Origin: Methylorubrum populi
Lineage (GTDB): Bacteria; Pseudomonadota; Alphaproteobacteria; Rhizobiales; Beijerinckiaceae
Length of the DNA: 64,000 bases
Reading direction: 5' to 3'
Assembly (NCBI GenBank): GCA_036946625.1
Contig: JAQIIU010000003.1
Coordinates: 197,961-261,960 of the forward strand
Made by a program: the position numbers and the translations under genes. Position 1 is the first letter of the stretch. Every line of letters starts with the position of its first letter. Positions 29,636-37,562 of this stretch are shown in pieces. The notes under the pieces were generated by a model. That model did not search any database. It saw only the letters and a list, made by a program, of their open reading frames with translations, and had not been told where the DNA came from.

Positions 29636-30772
29636 TCAGCGCAGGCCGCGCCAGTCGAGCCAGTCGAACAGGAAGTCGATATCCCGAGGCGCCACCGAGA
29701 AGAACCCCTCCTCCGAGCGGGCCGAGCCGACGACGTAGCCGCTCGCATGACCCAGGGCGTGGTCGAGGGAACCCTGCAGGAAGCCGAGTTCGAGCCCGTT
29801 GTCGCGCAGGGCGATCACGCTCGTGCCGTGGGCCGCGAACAGCGAGCCGTGCAGTCCCGAGCCGTACTCGCCGACGATCGTGCCGGCGGCGCGGAACAGG
29901 GCGACCTGTTCGAGGATGTCCAGCCGCTCGGGCCGGACACGCTCGAAGCCGCGGGCGAGCGCCCGCGCCTCGAACGCCGCCCGCTCGACCAGCGTGCGGC
30001 GGTTCCTGGTATCGGCATTGTCCGAGCGCGCGATCAGGATCTTTGCCGTCCCCCGCGCCTCGCTGCGGCGGCCGAACCGCCAGCGCGGGCGCGGCGCGGT
30101 GCGTTCGAGGACGCGCTCCAGGAGGAAACGGCGCGCCTGCCGCATCAGCGGCGAGGCACGGCTGACGAAGCGCAGGGCCGTCGGCACCAGCAGCCAGCGG
30201 CAGGCGACGCGATCCCGTGTTCGGTCGTAGACGACGAGGCGGTCCTCACCGACGCCGAGGAGGCCGAGCCAGACGCGCACGAAGCCCGGCGTGTCGGCGG
30301 GCAGGAGGTAGCGCAACCGCGCGATGTCGTGGCCGGCCCGGTCGAGCAGGAACAGCTTGGGCAGGAAATCGACCAGCCAGTGGCCGTACATCTGGTGGCC
30401 CATGCCGGTCAGCAGCACGACCGGATCCTCCACCGTCACCCGGCGCAGGCCCGGAAGGCGGGCGGCGACGGCGCGAAAATGCCCTTCGAAATTCGCGGGG
30501 AAGACGTTGAGCTGGGCGGCGTACTGGAACACGCCGTCGAGGAGGACGACGCCCTCTTCCGTCACCTCCGCCCCCGGCAGCTCATAGAGGCTCGTCCCGA
30601 GCACGGTGGTCTGCTCGTGATACGAGCGCAGCAGGTCGGGCGTGACCTGCCCGATCATCAGGTCGGGCGGGGGCACCCAGTCGCGATACGACAGGCTGAG
30701 ATCGGTGCAGCGCCCGCGCCCGGCCTGGACCGTCTCGCGCAGGTCGGCCGCGGCGAAGTCCGCCTCGTTCAT
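29636..30772 (-). CDS. GT61 (DUF563) family glycosyltransferase
   Basis: The 378-residue protein is a DUF563/GT61 glycosyltransferase: 'GHQMYGHWLVDFLPKLFLLD' (~128-147) and the C-terminal 'VGEYGSGLHGSLFAAHGTSV' (~312-331) are its signatures. Eukaryotic relatives transfer xylose or GlcNAc; bacterial ones are found with polysaccharide genes. I start it at ATG 30772; the same frame extends far upstream but only as a shadow of ppsR. The start is 11 bases after the ppsR stop and the stop is 15 bases before maf, so it is embedded in that operon. No other polysaccharide gene is adjacent. Confidence 0.8.
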   Translation of the reverse strand: MNEADFAAADLRETVQAGRGRCTDLSLSYRDWVPPPDLMIGQVTPDLLRSYHEQTTVLGTSLYELPGAEVTEEGVVLLDGVFQYAAQLNVFPANFEGHFRAVAARLPGLRRVTVEDPVVLLTGMGHQMYGHWLVDFLPKLFLLDRAGHDIARLRYLLPADTPGFVRVWLGLLGVGEDRLVVYDRTRDRVACRWLLVPTALRFVSRASPLMRQARRFLLERVLERTAPRPRWRFGRRSEARGTAKILIARSDNADTRNRRTLVERAAFEARALARGFERVRPERLDILEQVALFRAAGTIVGEYGSGLHGSLFAAHGTSVIALRDNGLELGFLQGSLDHALGHASGYVVGSARSEEGFFSVAPRDIDFLFDWLDWRGLR

Positions 30773-30783
30773 GGCGTGAGCCC

Positions 30784-31614
30784 TCAGGTCGCGATGAACT
30801 TGAGGCGGTGCTCGCGGTAGAGGTCGAGGATCGCGGCGGCCGTCTCCTCGATCGAGCGGCGGGTCACGTCGATGATCGGCCAGCGGTACTTGGCGCAGAG
30901 CCGGCGCGAGGCGGCGATCTCGTCGGCCACCGATTCCCGGTCGACGTAAGCAGAGTTGTCGTCGGCCTTGAGGCTGAGCAGCCGGTTCTGGCGGATCTGC
31001 ACGATCCGCTCGGGGCTGGCGATCAGCCCGACGATCAGCGCCTTCCGCGCCCGGTCGAAGCTCGGCGGCAGCGGCATCGACGGCACCAGGGGCAGATTCG
31101 CGGTCTTGAGGCCGCGATTGGCGAGATAGATCGAGGTCGGCGTCTTCGAGGTGCGGCTGACGCCGACCAGCACCACGTCGGCCTCGTCGAGGTCGTCGGG
31201 CAGGTTGCCGTCGTCGTGGGCCAGCGTGAAGTTCATCGCGTCGATGCGCTTGAAGTACTCGGCGTTGAGCATGTGCTGGGCGCCCGGCCGTTCGGTCGAG
31301 GTCGCGCCGAGATAGGAGCGCAGCAGCGCGTGCACCGGCTGCAGCACGTTGAGCGTCGGCGAGCCGGTCTCGCGGCAGGCCTCCTCCAGGCGCTCGATCA
31401 GCTCGTGGCCGACGAGGGTGTAGAGCACGAGGCCCGGCGCCGCCCTGATCTCGGAGATCACCCGTTCGAGCTGCGCGCCCGAGCGCACCAGCGGGTAGAC
31501 GTGCTCGATCGCCGAGATGCCCTCGTACTGCACCGCCGCCGCGCGCCCGACATTGATCAGGGTCTCGCCGGTGGAATCCGAGACGAGATGGAGATGGAAG
31601 TAGCTGCGGCTCAT
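30784..31614 (-). CDS. ppsR: Pyruvate phosphate dikinase / PEP synthase regulatory kinase-phosphorylase (DUF299)
   Basis: This bifunctional enzyme phosphorylates and dephosphorylates PPDK or PEP synthase, controlling PEP formation. I start it at ATG 31614 ([19 protein letters not shown]), which opens with the family's '[10 protein letters not shown]' motif; the longer frame adds 51 unlikely residues. The product has 276 residues, with the P-loop '[19 protein letters not shown]' (~150-168) and '[17 protein letters not shown]' near the end. It faces away from hemE across the putative origin, the arrangement of CC_0001 and hemE in Caulobacter. Confidence 0.93.
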   Translation of the reverse strand: MSRSYFHLHLVSDSTGETLINVGRAAAVQYEGISAIEHVYPLVRSGAQLERVISEIRAAPGLVLYTLVGHELIERLEEACRETGSPTLNVLQPVHALLRSYLGATSTERPGAQHMLNAEYFKRIDAMNFTLAHDDGNLPDDLDEADVVLVGVSRTSKTPTSIYLANRGLKTANLPLVPSMPLPPSFDRARKALIVGLIASPERIVQIRQNRLLSLKADDNSAYVDRESVADEIAASRRLCAKYRWPIIDVTRRSIEETAAAILDLYREHRLKFIAT

Positions 31615-31765
31615 CGTCGGCCCGTCTCTGCCGTGACGCATCGATCCCGGGGGCGGCGTGGCCGCCCCGCCCGCGATGCATAGAGCATTTTCCTGCGCGA
31701 GGGGGATGCCGAATTGCCGTTCTTTCGGAGGCCGGTAATCGGGATCGCGTGAGGCGGGCTCGGCC

Positions 31766-31873
31766 ACCGTCGCGCCACTGGATTGCTTCGCCTGACGGCT
31801 CGCAATGACGATGTGGGCCTTACTCCTCCGTCATTGCGAGGCGAAGCCGAAGCAATCCAGCAGCGCGACGTCG
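31766..31873. repeat. Dispersed palindromic repeat, family A, copy 3
   Basis: Two inverted halves (CACTGGATTGCTTCGCCTG / GGCTCGCAATGACG and CCGTCATTGCGAGGCG / AGCAATCCAGCAGCGCG) flank a 20-base centre. It lies between ppsR and the putative origin core, and has the same layout as copy 2. Confidence 0.8.
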
Positions 31874-32377
31874 CTGGGAGAGGCGCGATCAATCCGCAAA
31901 TTCGGTCGTATTTTCAGTTGGTTGCCGTGCGAGCGGCCCGCCTGTCCGCCGCTTTGTCCCCAACCCGCGCCCGGGGAGTCGACAAGTGGGGAAAAGCCGG
32001 CTCGGTCGGAGCGCGGTCGCGGGTTGTCCCGAAAACCGTCGACTCCTCCCTCAACACGGCGATCCTGCATGCAGGGCGGAGTCCCCGGAATGGGAGAATC
32101 CGGGACCGCGGCGGCGATCGGGGCACAGGGGCCCACGCAAGCCTCTGCCAAGCTTGGCCTATCGTGGAGATTAGAGCCAATCCGTTAAGAGGCGATTAAC
32201 GCCGCGGCTGTGGGGAGGGCCTGTGGACGCGCTTGCGGCATCACGATCCAACGTCCAAGAGAAAAAACAGAGATTCTAGAATCCCTTTTTCCTTGAAGAG
32301 GGCCGGAGTGGGGATGGCGCGGTCGCGACCTCCTCGGCTCCCGGGCAAGGCGAGCGGGCAGGAAGCGGGTCGAGGGC
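31874..32377. other. Putative chromosomal replication origin (oriC) between ppsR and hemE
   Basis: There is no ORF in this 504-base gap, which lies between ppsR and hemE, the conserved location of oriC in Caulobacter, Rickettsia and other alphaproteobacteria. Visible are six GANTC sites at 31976, 32041, 32079, 32096, 32272 and 32279; a perfect CtrA site at 32185-32199; an AT-rich stretch at 32255-32297 containing the palindrome GATTCTAGAATC; and inverted repeats CAACCCGCG/CGCGGGTTG and GAGTCGAC/GTCGACTC at 31961-32045. DnaA-box-like words are weak: TTTTCCCCA (complement, 31987-31995) and TTGTCCCCA (31954-31962). Genes on both sides run away from it. The assignment is inference from synteny plus motifs. 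Confidence 0.72.
32185..32199 (+). promoter_or_regulatory. CtrA-binding site TTAA-N7-TTAA in the putative origin
   Basis: TTAA GAGGCGA TTAA followed by C matches the CtrA consensus TTAA-N7-TTAAC exactly. It is ~180 bases before hemE. In Caulobacter, CtrA binds such sites at oriC and represses initiation; the same site could also regulate hemE. Confidence 0.75.
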
Positions 32378-33448
32378 ATGGCGGAGGCAACGAAGGCGGA
32401 CAGGCCGGTGCTGCGGGTGCTGTCGGGCGAGGCGATCGCGCCGCCCCCGGCCTGGATGATGCGCCAGGCCGGCCGCTACCTCCCGGAATACCGGGCGACC
32501 CGGGCGGAGGCCGGCTCCTTCCTCGACCTGTGCTACAATCCGGCCTTCGCCACCGAGGTGACGCTCCAGCCGATCCGCCGCTTCGGCTTCGAGGCCTCGA
32601 TCCTGTTCTCCGACATCCTCGTGGTGCCGCACGCGCTCGGCCAGGACGTGCGCTTCGTCGAGGGCGAAGGCCCGCGCCTCGACGCGCTCGAAGGCAGGGC
32701 GCAGTTCGAGCGTCTTCGCGAGGCCGGCGACCCGGCCATCTTCTCGCATCTGGCGCCGGTCTTCGAGGCGGTGGAGCGCATCCGGGGCGCCCTGCCCCGT
32801 GAGACCACGCTCCTCGGCTTCTGCGGCGCGCCCTGGACCGTGGCGAGCTACATGATCGGCGGGCGCGGCACGCCGGGCCTCGCCCCGGCCCGGGCGCTCG
32901 CGGCCCGCGATCCGGCGTTCCTCGACGTGCTGCTCGACCGGCTGGTCACGGTCCAGACCGAGTACCTCGTGCGCCAGTTCCGCGCCGGTGCCGACGCGGT
33001 GCAGATCTTCGAGTCCCATGCCGGCGTGCTGCCGGATTCCGCCGACGGCGACGCGCTCGGGCGCTTCTCGCTCGGGCCGATCGCGCGGATGATCGAGGGC
33101 ATCCGCGCGCAGGTGCCGGGCGCCAGGATCATCGTCTTCGCCCGCGGCTCCGGGCTCGAGGGACACGCCCGCGTCGTTCCCGAGACCGGCGCGGACGTTG
33201 TGGGCGTCGATTGGGGCGTCGATCTCGCGGCCCTGCGCGCCCGTGTGCCGGCGGGAACCGTCACCCAGGGCAATCTGCACCCCGAGACGCTGATCGAGGG
33301 CGGGCGGGCCCTGGACGCGGCCGTGGACGCCATCCTGGCGGCGACGGAAGGGCATCCGCACATCTTCAACCTCGGCCACGGCATCACGCCGCAGACGCCG
33401 GTCGCCCATGTCGAGCGGATGCTGGCCCGGCTCAGGGCCGGCCGCTGA
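32378..33448 (+). CDS. hemE: Uroporphyrinogen decarboxylase
   Basis: HemE removes four carboxyl groups from uroporphyrinogen III in heme synthesis. Its 356 residues are of family length. Signatures: 'PPPAWMMRQAGRYLPEYRAT' (~20-39; substrate-binding Arg and the conserved MRQAGR), 'FSDILVVPHALGQDVRF' (~76-92; catalytic Asp) and 'TLLGFCGAPWTVASYMIGG' (~145-163). C-terminal 'NLGHGITPQTPVAHVERML' carries the conserved His. hemJ follows after 39 bases in the same direction. It marks the right edge of the putative origin. Confidence 0.97.
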   Translation: MAEATKADRPVLRVLSGEAIAPPPAWMMRQAGRYLPEYRATRAEAGSFLDLCYNPAFATEVTLQPIRRFGFEASILFSDILVVPHALGQDVRFVEGEGPRLDALEGRAQFERLREAGDPAIFSHLAPVFEAVERIRGALPRETTLLGFCGAPWTVASYMIGGRGTPGLAPARALAARDPAFLDVLLDRLVTVQTEYLVRQFRAGADAVQIFESHAGVLPDSADGDALGRFSLGPIARMIEGIRAQVPGARIIVFARGSGLEGHARVVPETGADVVGVDWGVDLAALRARVPAGTVTQGNLHPETLIEGGRALDAAVDAILAATEGHPHIFNLGHGITPQTPVAHVERMLARLRAGR

Positions 33449-33487
33449 TCCTTCTCCCGCGTTGCGTCATCAGGAGTTCCTCAGCCG

Positions 33488-33928
33488 GTGCTCGACAGCC
33501 TGTACCCCTGGATCAAGGCCTTCCACGTCATCGCGGTGATCGCCTGGATGGCGGCGATGCTCTACCTGCCGCGCCTGTTCGTCTATCACGCCGCCCTGCC
33601 CGCCGGCTCGCGGGTGCAGTCCGAGACCTTCAAGGTCATGGAGCGGCGCCTGCTCAAGGCGATCATGACCCCGGCCATGATCGTCACCTGGCTTCTCGGG
33701 CTCTGGCTGGCGTGGCAGAGCGGGTTCTACGCGTCGCCCTGGCTCCAGGCGAAGTTCGCCCTGGTGGTGGCGATGAGCGGCGTGCACGGCTTCCTGGCCC
33801 GCACGGTCAAGGACTTCGCCGCCGACCGCAACACCCGCGGCCACCGCTTCTACCGGATCGTCAACGAGGTGCCGACGCTCTTGATGATCGGCGTCGTCAT
33901 CCTCGCGATCGTGAAGCCCTGGAGCTGA
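33488..33928 (+). CDS. hemJ: Protoporphyrinogen IX oxidase HemJ
   Basis: The 146-residue membrane protein oxidises protoporphyrinogen IX, the step between HemE's pathway and HemH. Four hydrophobic helices are predicted. 'WIKAFHVIAVIAWMAAMLYL' plus PRLFVYH (~8-35) gives the conserved His and 'RLFVYH' signature, and 'KFALVVAMSGVHGFL' and 'NEVPTLLMIGVVILAIVKP' follow. It uses a GTG start with AGGAG 12-16 bases upstream (CAGGAGTTCCTCAGCCG). The rho gene that often follows in alphaproteobacteria is not here. Confidence 0.93.
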   Translation: MLDSLYPWIKAFHVIAVIAWMAAMLYLPRLFVYHAALPAGSRVQSETFKVMERRLLKAIMTPAMIVTWLLGLWLAWQSGFYASPWLQAKFALVVAMSGVHGFLARTVKDFAADRNTRGHRFYRIVNEVPTLLMIGVVILAIVKPWS

Positions 33929-34014
33929 TTTTTTCGGCGGGTTCCCGGCACCGGGGCGGAGACGATCCGTTGGAAGGGCAAAGCGTGGCCGTTGCCCGCC
34001 AAGGAGCCTTGCCC

Positions 34015-34356
34015 ATGCGTGTCCCGTTTCTCGCCCTCGCACTGAGCCTCGCCGCGGCGTCCCCGGCGGCGGCGGCGAGCTTTTCCTGCGCCAAGGCCGA
34101 GACGCCGGACGAGAGGACGGTCTGCGACACCCGCGCCCTCAACGACCTCGACGTCGAGATGGCGGTGCGCTTCGACATCCTCAAGGACCTGCTGCCGATG
34201 GGCAACCGCACCAAGATGCAGGAGGATCAGGAGGCCTGGCTCAAGGACCGCCGTGCCTGCGGCACCGACGTGGCCTGCCTGACGGCGGCCTACGAGGGCC
34301 GGCTCAAGGTGCTGCGGGGCGTGCTGTCGGAATTCGCCAAGCAGGGCGGGCAATAG
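34015..34356 (+). CDS. LprI-like exported protein
   Basis: The 113-residue protein has a signal peptide 'MRVPFLALALSLAAASPAAA' with cleavage after Ala ~20. Its mature part has four cysteines and the 'SFSCAKAETPDERTVCDTRA' ... 'LNDLDVEMAVRF' ... 'QEAWLKDRRACGTDVACLTA' pattern of the LprI / DUF1311 family, some members of which inhibit lysozyme. It is predicted to be periplasmic, with two disulphides. I start it at ATG 34015, with AAGGAG 12 bases upstream; the longer frame is a shadow of hemE. The gene is convergent with hisG. Confidence 0.85.
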   Translation: MRVPFLALALSLAAASPAAAASFSCAKAETPDERTVCDTRALNDLDVEMAVRFDILKDLLPMGNRTKMQEDQEAWLKDRRACGTDVACLTAAYEGRLKVLRGVLSEFAKQGGQ

Positions 34357-34383
34357 CGCTGTCCGTCATCGCGATGACGTTGG

Positions 34384-35361
34384 CTACAACCGCGCCAGCA
34401 GCCGCTCCGCCAGCGGGTTTTCCGCCGCGAAGGCGTAGTCGACGCGCCGTACCGTCACCGCCCGCGCTCCGGCCCGCACCAGGGCGTCGGAGAGCTCGAA
34501 CACCGCGTCCGCCGGACAGCGCATCACGATCTCGCCGTCGGTGCCGCGCGGGGCGCCGTAGGGCAGCTCGGCCTCGTGCAGGCCGGCGAGGGTGGCCAGA
34601 TCGATCGCGCCGGATTCGGGCAGCCCCGCACGCACCTCGCGGGTGATGCGGGCGTGCTCCTCCGCCGCGATCCGGCCGAGCACGGTGCGCAGGGCCGCCC
34701 GCGCCGTCTCGCCCCAGGAGGCTTTCAGCGAGGCGACGAGGTTGGCCTCCGAGCGCAGCATCACCCCGTCGTCGAGCACCTTCAGCGCATTGGCCGCGAG
34801 CGTGGTGCCGGTGGTGGTGATGTCGACGACGATCTCGGCCGAGCCCGCCGCCGGTGCGCCCTCGGTCGCGCCCAGGCTCTCGACGATGCGGTAATCGGCG
34901 ATGCCGGCCGCGGCGAAGAAGCGGCGGGTCAGGTTCACGTACTTGGTGGCGATGCGCATCCGCCGGCCCCGGCGCAGGCGCATCTCGCTCGCCACCTCGT
35001 CGAGATCGCTCATGGCGCGCACGTCGATCCAGGCCTGGGGCACGGCCACCACCACGCTGGCATGGCCGAAGCCCAGCGGCGTCAGCAATTCGACGCTGGA
35101 GCTTGGGTCGGGCAGCATCTCGCGGATCAGATCCTCGCCGGTCACGCCGAGATGGGCGGCGCCGCTGGCGAGCTGGCCGGCGATCTCGGAGGCCGAGAGG
35201 TAGCGTACCTCGACGCCGGGCAGGCCGGCCAGCGTGCCGCGATACTCGCGCCCGCCCGCCTTCTGCACGAACCTGAGGCCCGCCCGGGAGAAGAAGGCGC
35301 TCGCATTCTCCTGAAGCCGGCCCTTGGAGGGAACGGCGAGAACCAGGGGCGAATCGCTCAC
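34384..35361 (-). CDS. hisG: ATP phosphoribosyltransferase
   Basis: HisG condenses ATP and PRPP, the first step of histidine synthesis. The 325-residue protein starts at GTG 35361 ('MSDSPLVLAVPSKGRLQENA'), overlapping the hisZ stop by four bases. Catalytic core signatures are 'AAHLGVTGEDLIREM' (~73-87), 'RIATKYVNLTRRFF' (~134-147) and the PRPP loop 'EIVVDITTTGTTLAANAL' (~171-188). The C-terminal ~110 residues are more than the compact HisG normally paired with HisZ. The frame continues far upstream only as a shadow of hisZ. Confidence 0.94.
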   Translation of the reverse strand: MSDSPLVLAVPSKGRLQENASAFFSRAGLRFVQKAGGREYRGTLAGLPGVEVRYLSASEIAGQLASGAAHLGVTGEDLIREMLPDPSSSVELLTPLGFGHASVVVAVPQAWIDVRAMSDLDEVASEMRLRRGRRMRIATKYVNLTRRFFAAAGIADYRIVESLGATEGAPAAGSAEIVVDITTTGTTLAANALKVLDDGVMLRSEANLVASLKASWGETARAALRTVLGRIAAEEHARITREVRAGLPESGAIDLATLAGLHEAELPYGAPRGTDGEIVMRCPADAVFELSDALVRAGARAVTVRRVDYAFAAENPLAERLLARL

Positions 35362-36569
35362 GCCGAAACTCCTTCCACGCTTCCTCGCACGCTTCCTTCC
35401 GCGCAGCGCGACAGCCAGAACGCGCAGCCGACCGCCGGCAGCGGCACCGGGCTGCCGAGCTGCTGCAGCAGGCCGTCGTAGCGCCCGCCGCCGACGAGGG
35501 TCGGCCCCCCAAGGGGACTTGTCCCGGCGCCCGTCACCTCGAAGATGAAGCCGGTATAGTAGTCGAGATTGCGCGCGAACCCGCCGCTGAAGCGGAAGCG
35601 CTCCACGGGCAGGCCGCGTGCGGCCATGAAGCCGGTGCGCTCCTCGAACAGGCCGAGTGCCGCCTCCAGCCCTTCGTGGTTCAGGCCGGCCTCCCGGGCG
35701 AGCGCCCGCACCGCGGCCGCCGCGGCATCGGGATCTCCGGCGACCGCGCAGTAGCGCTCGATCAGGTCGCGGTTCGTCGGGTTGAGGCCGGCGCCGCCTT
35801 GCGCCTGGGCCGAGGCCTTGGCGAGGAAGCGCTCGGCGATGGCCCCGGCGCTGCGCCCGCCGACCTGCGAGATGCCGGCGATCGACAGCACGTCCTCGAC
35901 GAAGGCGCGCACGGCGCCCGCGTCCTGTCCCTGGATCGCGGCGAGCAGGCCGGCATGGCGATCCTCGGTCTGCGCGCCGTTGGCGACCTCGTCGAGGGAG
36001 CGCCCGGCGGCGATGGCCCGCAGGGTCCGGCGCTTGGCGACCGGCGGCACGTGCAGCGCGTCGAGGAAGGCGTGGGTCAGGCCCATATCGCCCAGCCGCA
36101 CCGCGACGTCGCTGCGCCCGAGCAGATCGAGTCCTTCGAGGGCGAGCCCCAGCACCTCGGCATCCGCCGCCGGGGTGTCGGTGCGCCCGATCGATTCGAT
36201 GCCGCCCTGGACGAATTCGTCGGGCTCGCCGGCCGCGACGCGGAAGACCGGCCCGAGATAGCTGTAATCGGCCGCCTCGCCGGGGCGCGTCGCCTGGTGC
36301 AGCCGGCAGACGGGGATGGTGAATTCCGGCCGCAGGCACAGTTCGGCCCCGGCCGCGTCCTGCGTCACGAAGATGCGCCGCCTGATGTCCTCGCCCGAGA
36401 GTTCGAGGAACGGCTCGACCGGCTGCAGCACGGGGGGCGAGGCGGGCACGTATCCGCAGGCGGAAAAATGCGCCGCCAGCCGCACATGGCGCACCGCCTC
36501 CGCCCCGCTCGGGCCGCCTGCCTCCGGTCTCGTCATCGGTGTCGGATCCAGCTTGATTTCGGCCCCCAT
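35358..36569 (-). CDS. hisZ: ATP phosphoribosyltransferase regulatory subunit HisZ
   Basis: HisZ is a catalytically inactive histidyl-tRNA synthetase paralogue that activates HisG and mediates histidine feedback. The 403 residues carry class-II synthetase-like segments: 'YVPASPPVLQPVEPFLELSG' (~40-59), 'CLRPEFTIPVCRLHQA' (motif 2-like, ~77-92), 'FRVAAGEPDEFVQGGIESIG' (~109-128) and 'GFARNLDYYTGFIFEVTG' (~329-346), with 'VGGGRYDGLLQQLG'. There is no anticodon-binding domain. ATG 36569 or 36536 may be the start. It is translationally coupled to hisG. Confidence 0.94.
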   Translation of the reverse strand: MGAEIKLDPTPMTRPEAGGPSGAEAVRHVRLAAHFSACGYVPASPPVLQPVEPFLELSGEDIRRRIFVTQDAAGAELCLRPEFTIPVCRLHQATRPGEAADYSYLGPVFRVAAGEPDEFVQGGIESIGRTDTPAADAEVLGLALEGLDLLGRSDVAVRLGDMGLTHAFLDALHVPPVAKRRTLRAIAAGRSLDEVANGAQTEDRHAGLLAAIQGQDAGAVRAFVEDVLSIAGISQVGGRSAGAIAERFLAKASAQAQGGAGLNPTNRDLIERYCAVAGDPDAAAAAVRALAREAGLNHEGLEAALGLFEERTGFMAARGLPVERFRFSGGFARNLDYYTGFIFEVTGAGTSPLGGPTLVGGGRYDGLLQQLGSPVPLPAVGCAFWLSRCAEGSVRGSVEGVSA

Positions 36570-36659
36570 AGCAATCGCCTGACTCGTTGGCGACCGTGCA
36601 CGGGAATTTCCGGGAGGATCGGACTGCGTAAGGGCCCGCGGGGCGGGGCGATCGACGCC

Positions 36660-36802
36660 ACACCGTCATCGCGAGCGGGATGCGAAGCGATCCGGTCGCG
36701 CGACCTTTCCGGAATAGGGGGCGCCCTGGATCGCTTCGCAGGACGGCTCGCAAGGACGGCCTGGGGCGAAACCCCGAAGCGATCAATCGGAAACGGTTTG
36801 AG
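36660..36802. repeat. Dispersed palindromic repeat, family A, copy 4
   Basis: The element has CCGTCATCGCGAGCG / GAAGCGATCCGG, a centre with CCTTTCCGGAA, then GCCCTGGATCGCTTCGC / GGCTCGCAAGGACGG and the outer boundary GATCAATCGGAAACGGTTT. It occupies most of the gap between hisZ and the small genes at 36897; a terminator follows it. Confidence 0.8.
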
Positions 36803-36832
36803 CCGCCGCATCGGGAAGCCCGCACGAAAAAA

Positions 36833-36854
36833 GGGCCGCCCACCCGGGCGGCCC
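36833..36854. terminator. Bidirectional intrinsic terminator
   Basis: The stem GGGCCGCC/GGCGGCCC is preceded by AAAAAA and followed by TTTCTC, so it has a U-tract in either direction. It lies 43 bases downstream (minus strand) of the 31-residue gene at 36897-36992 and probably ends that transcript. Confidence 0.85.
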
Positions 36855-36896
36855 TTTCTCATGGTTCGCATGCGGTCGAGCGAAACGTCCCTGCCG

Positions 36897-36992
36897 TCAC
36901 GGACCGAGCAGCAGGCTGGCCGTGCCGACCGCGGTGGTGGCGAGACCGGCGGCGAGCGCGCCGATCATCGCGTAGGAGAACACCTTCATCAT
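36897..36992 (-). CDS. Very small single-helix membrane protein (31 residues)
   Basis: ATG 36992 is preceded by AAGGAA at proper spacing and opens a 31-codon frame, 'MMKVFSYAMIGALAAGLATT' plus AVGTASLLLGP, ended by TGA. A single hydrophobic stretch covers most of it. It lies just downstream of the exported-protein gene at 37023 and just upstream of a terminator, so the two probably share a transcript. No family is recognised. The ribosome-binding site and operon-like position argue that it is real. Confidence 0.6.
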   Translation of the reverse strand: MMKVFSYAMIGALAAGLATTAVGTASLLLGP

Positions 36993-37022
36993 CCGGATTC
37001 CTTAACCCTCCGCGCGGCCCGC

Positions 37023-37286
37023 TCAGCAGCGGGTGCCGCCGGCGGTCTGGCCGTACTGCTTGACCGGGAAGTTCTGCTGGTTGGCGTTGCCCTCGGCGGC
37101 CGAGTTCATCGGGCAGGCGTCGTGGAACGGGCCGTCGTGGACGCCGAGCGGAACGACCGAGCCGGTGACGACGGGCGCCGGATGGTGATAGGCTCCGCCG
37201 AAGGCGAGAGCGGAGGTGATCGGAGCAACGCCCAGGGCGAGAGCGGCAACGGCGGCGGCAATACGAGTCTTCAAGATGATCTCCAT
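37023..37286 (-). CDS. Small exported protein
   Basis: The 87-residue frame has a signal peptide (KTRIAAAVAALALGVAPITS, ending ALA). Its ~60-residue mature part is rich in Gly/Asn/Gln, with two cysteines ('HDACPMNSAAEGNANQQNF' and the terminal GTRC). ATG 37286 is given, but TTG 37274 is attractive: GGAG lies six bases before it and it would give a clean MKTRIAAAV start. No domain is recognised. The product should be periplasmic or extracellular. Confidence 0.65.
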   Translation of the reverse strand: MEIILKTRIAAAVAALALGVAPITSALAFGGAYHHPAPVVTGSVVPLGVHDGPFHDACPMNSAAEGNANQQNFPVKQYGQTAGGTRC

Positions 37287-37562
37287 TCGTCCGATCCGGA
37301 AGACCCGGCATATCCGAGCCCCTTTCGTCTTCGATGAATTTGATATGGGAAGTCCTTGTCCGTCGTGACGTGTCGTTGCGCACGCAGCGTCGTGGCATGA
37401 AAGTGGACCCCGGCGCGAAAGACCCCGCGCTCCGATGTCGAGGGCGCTCGGTCCGGAGTAAAACGCGGCTGCCGCGTCGGACTTCGTCGGAAGACGGCAC
37501 TCCAGGGCCACGGCTGCCGAGGATGCCAGGGCAGAGGCAGGACATGCGCCGCCTCGGATCGC

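Noticed and set aside
30773..31681. Upstream extension of the GT61 glycosyltransferase frame
   Set aside because: It lies wholly within ppsR in another frame and gives Arg/Pro-rich nonsense; ATG 30772 starts the conserved protein.
31954..32230. Strong DnaA boxes in the origin candidate
   Set aside because: No exact TTATCCACA was found. The words TTTTCCCCA, TTGTCCCCA and GCGTCCACA have one to three mismatches, so they are mentioned only as weak boxes.
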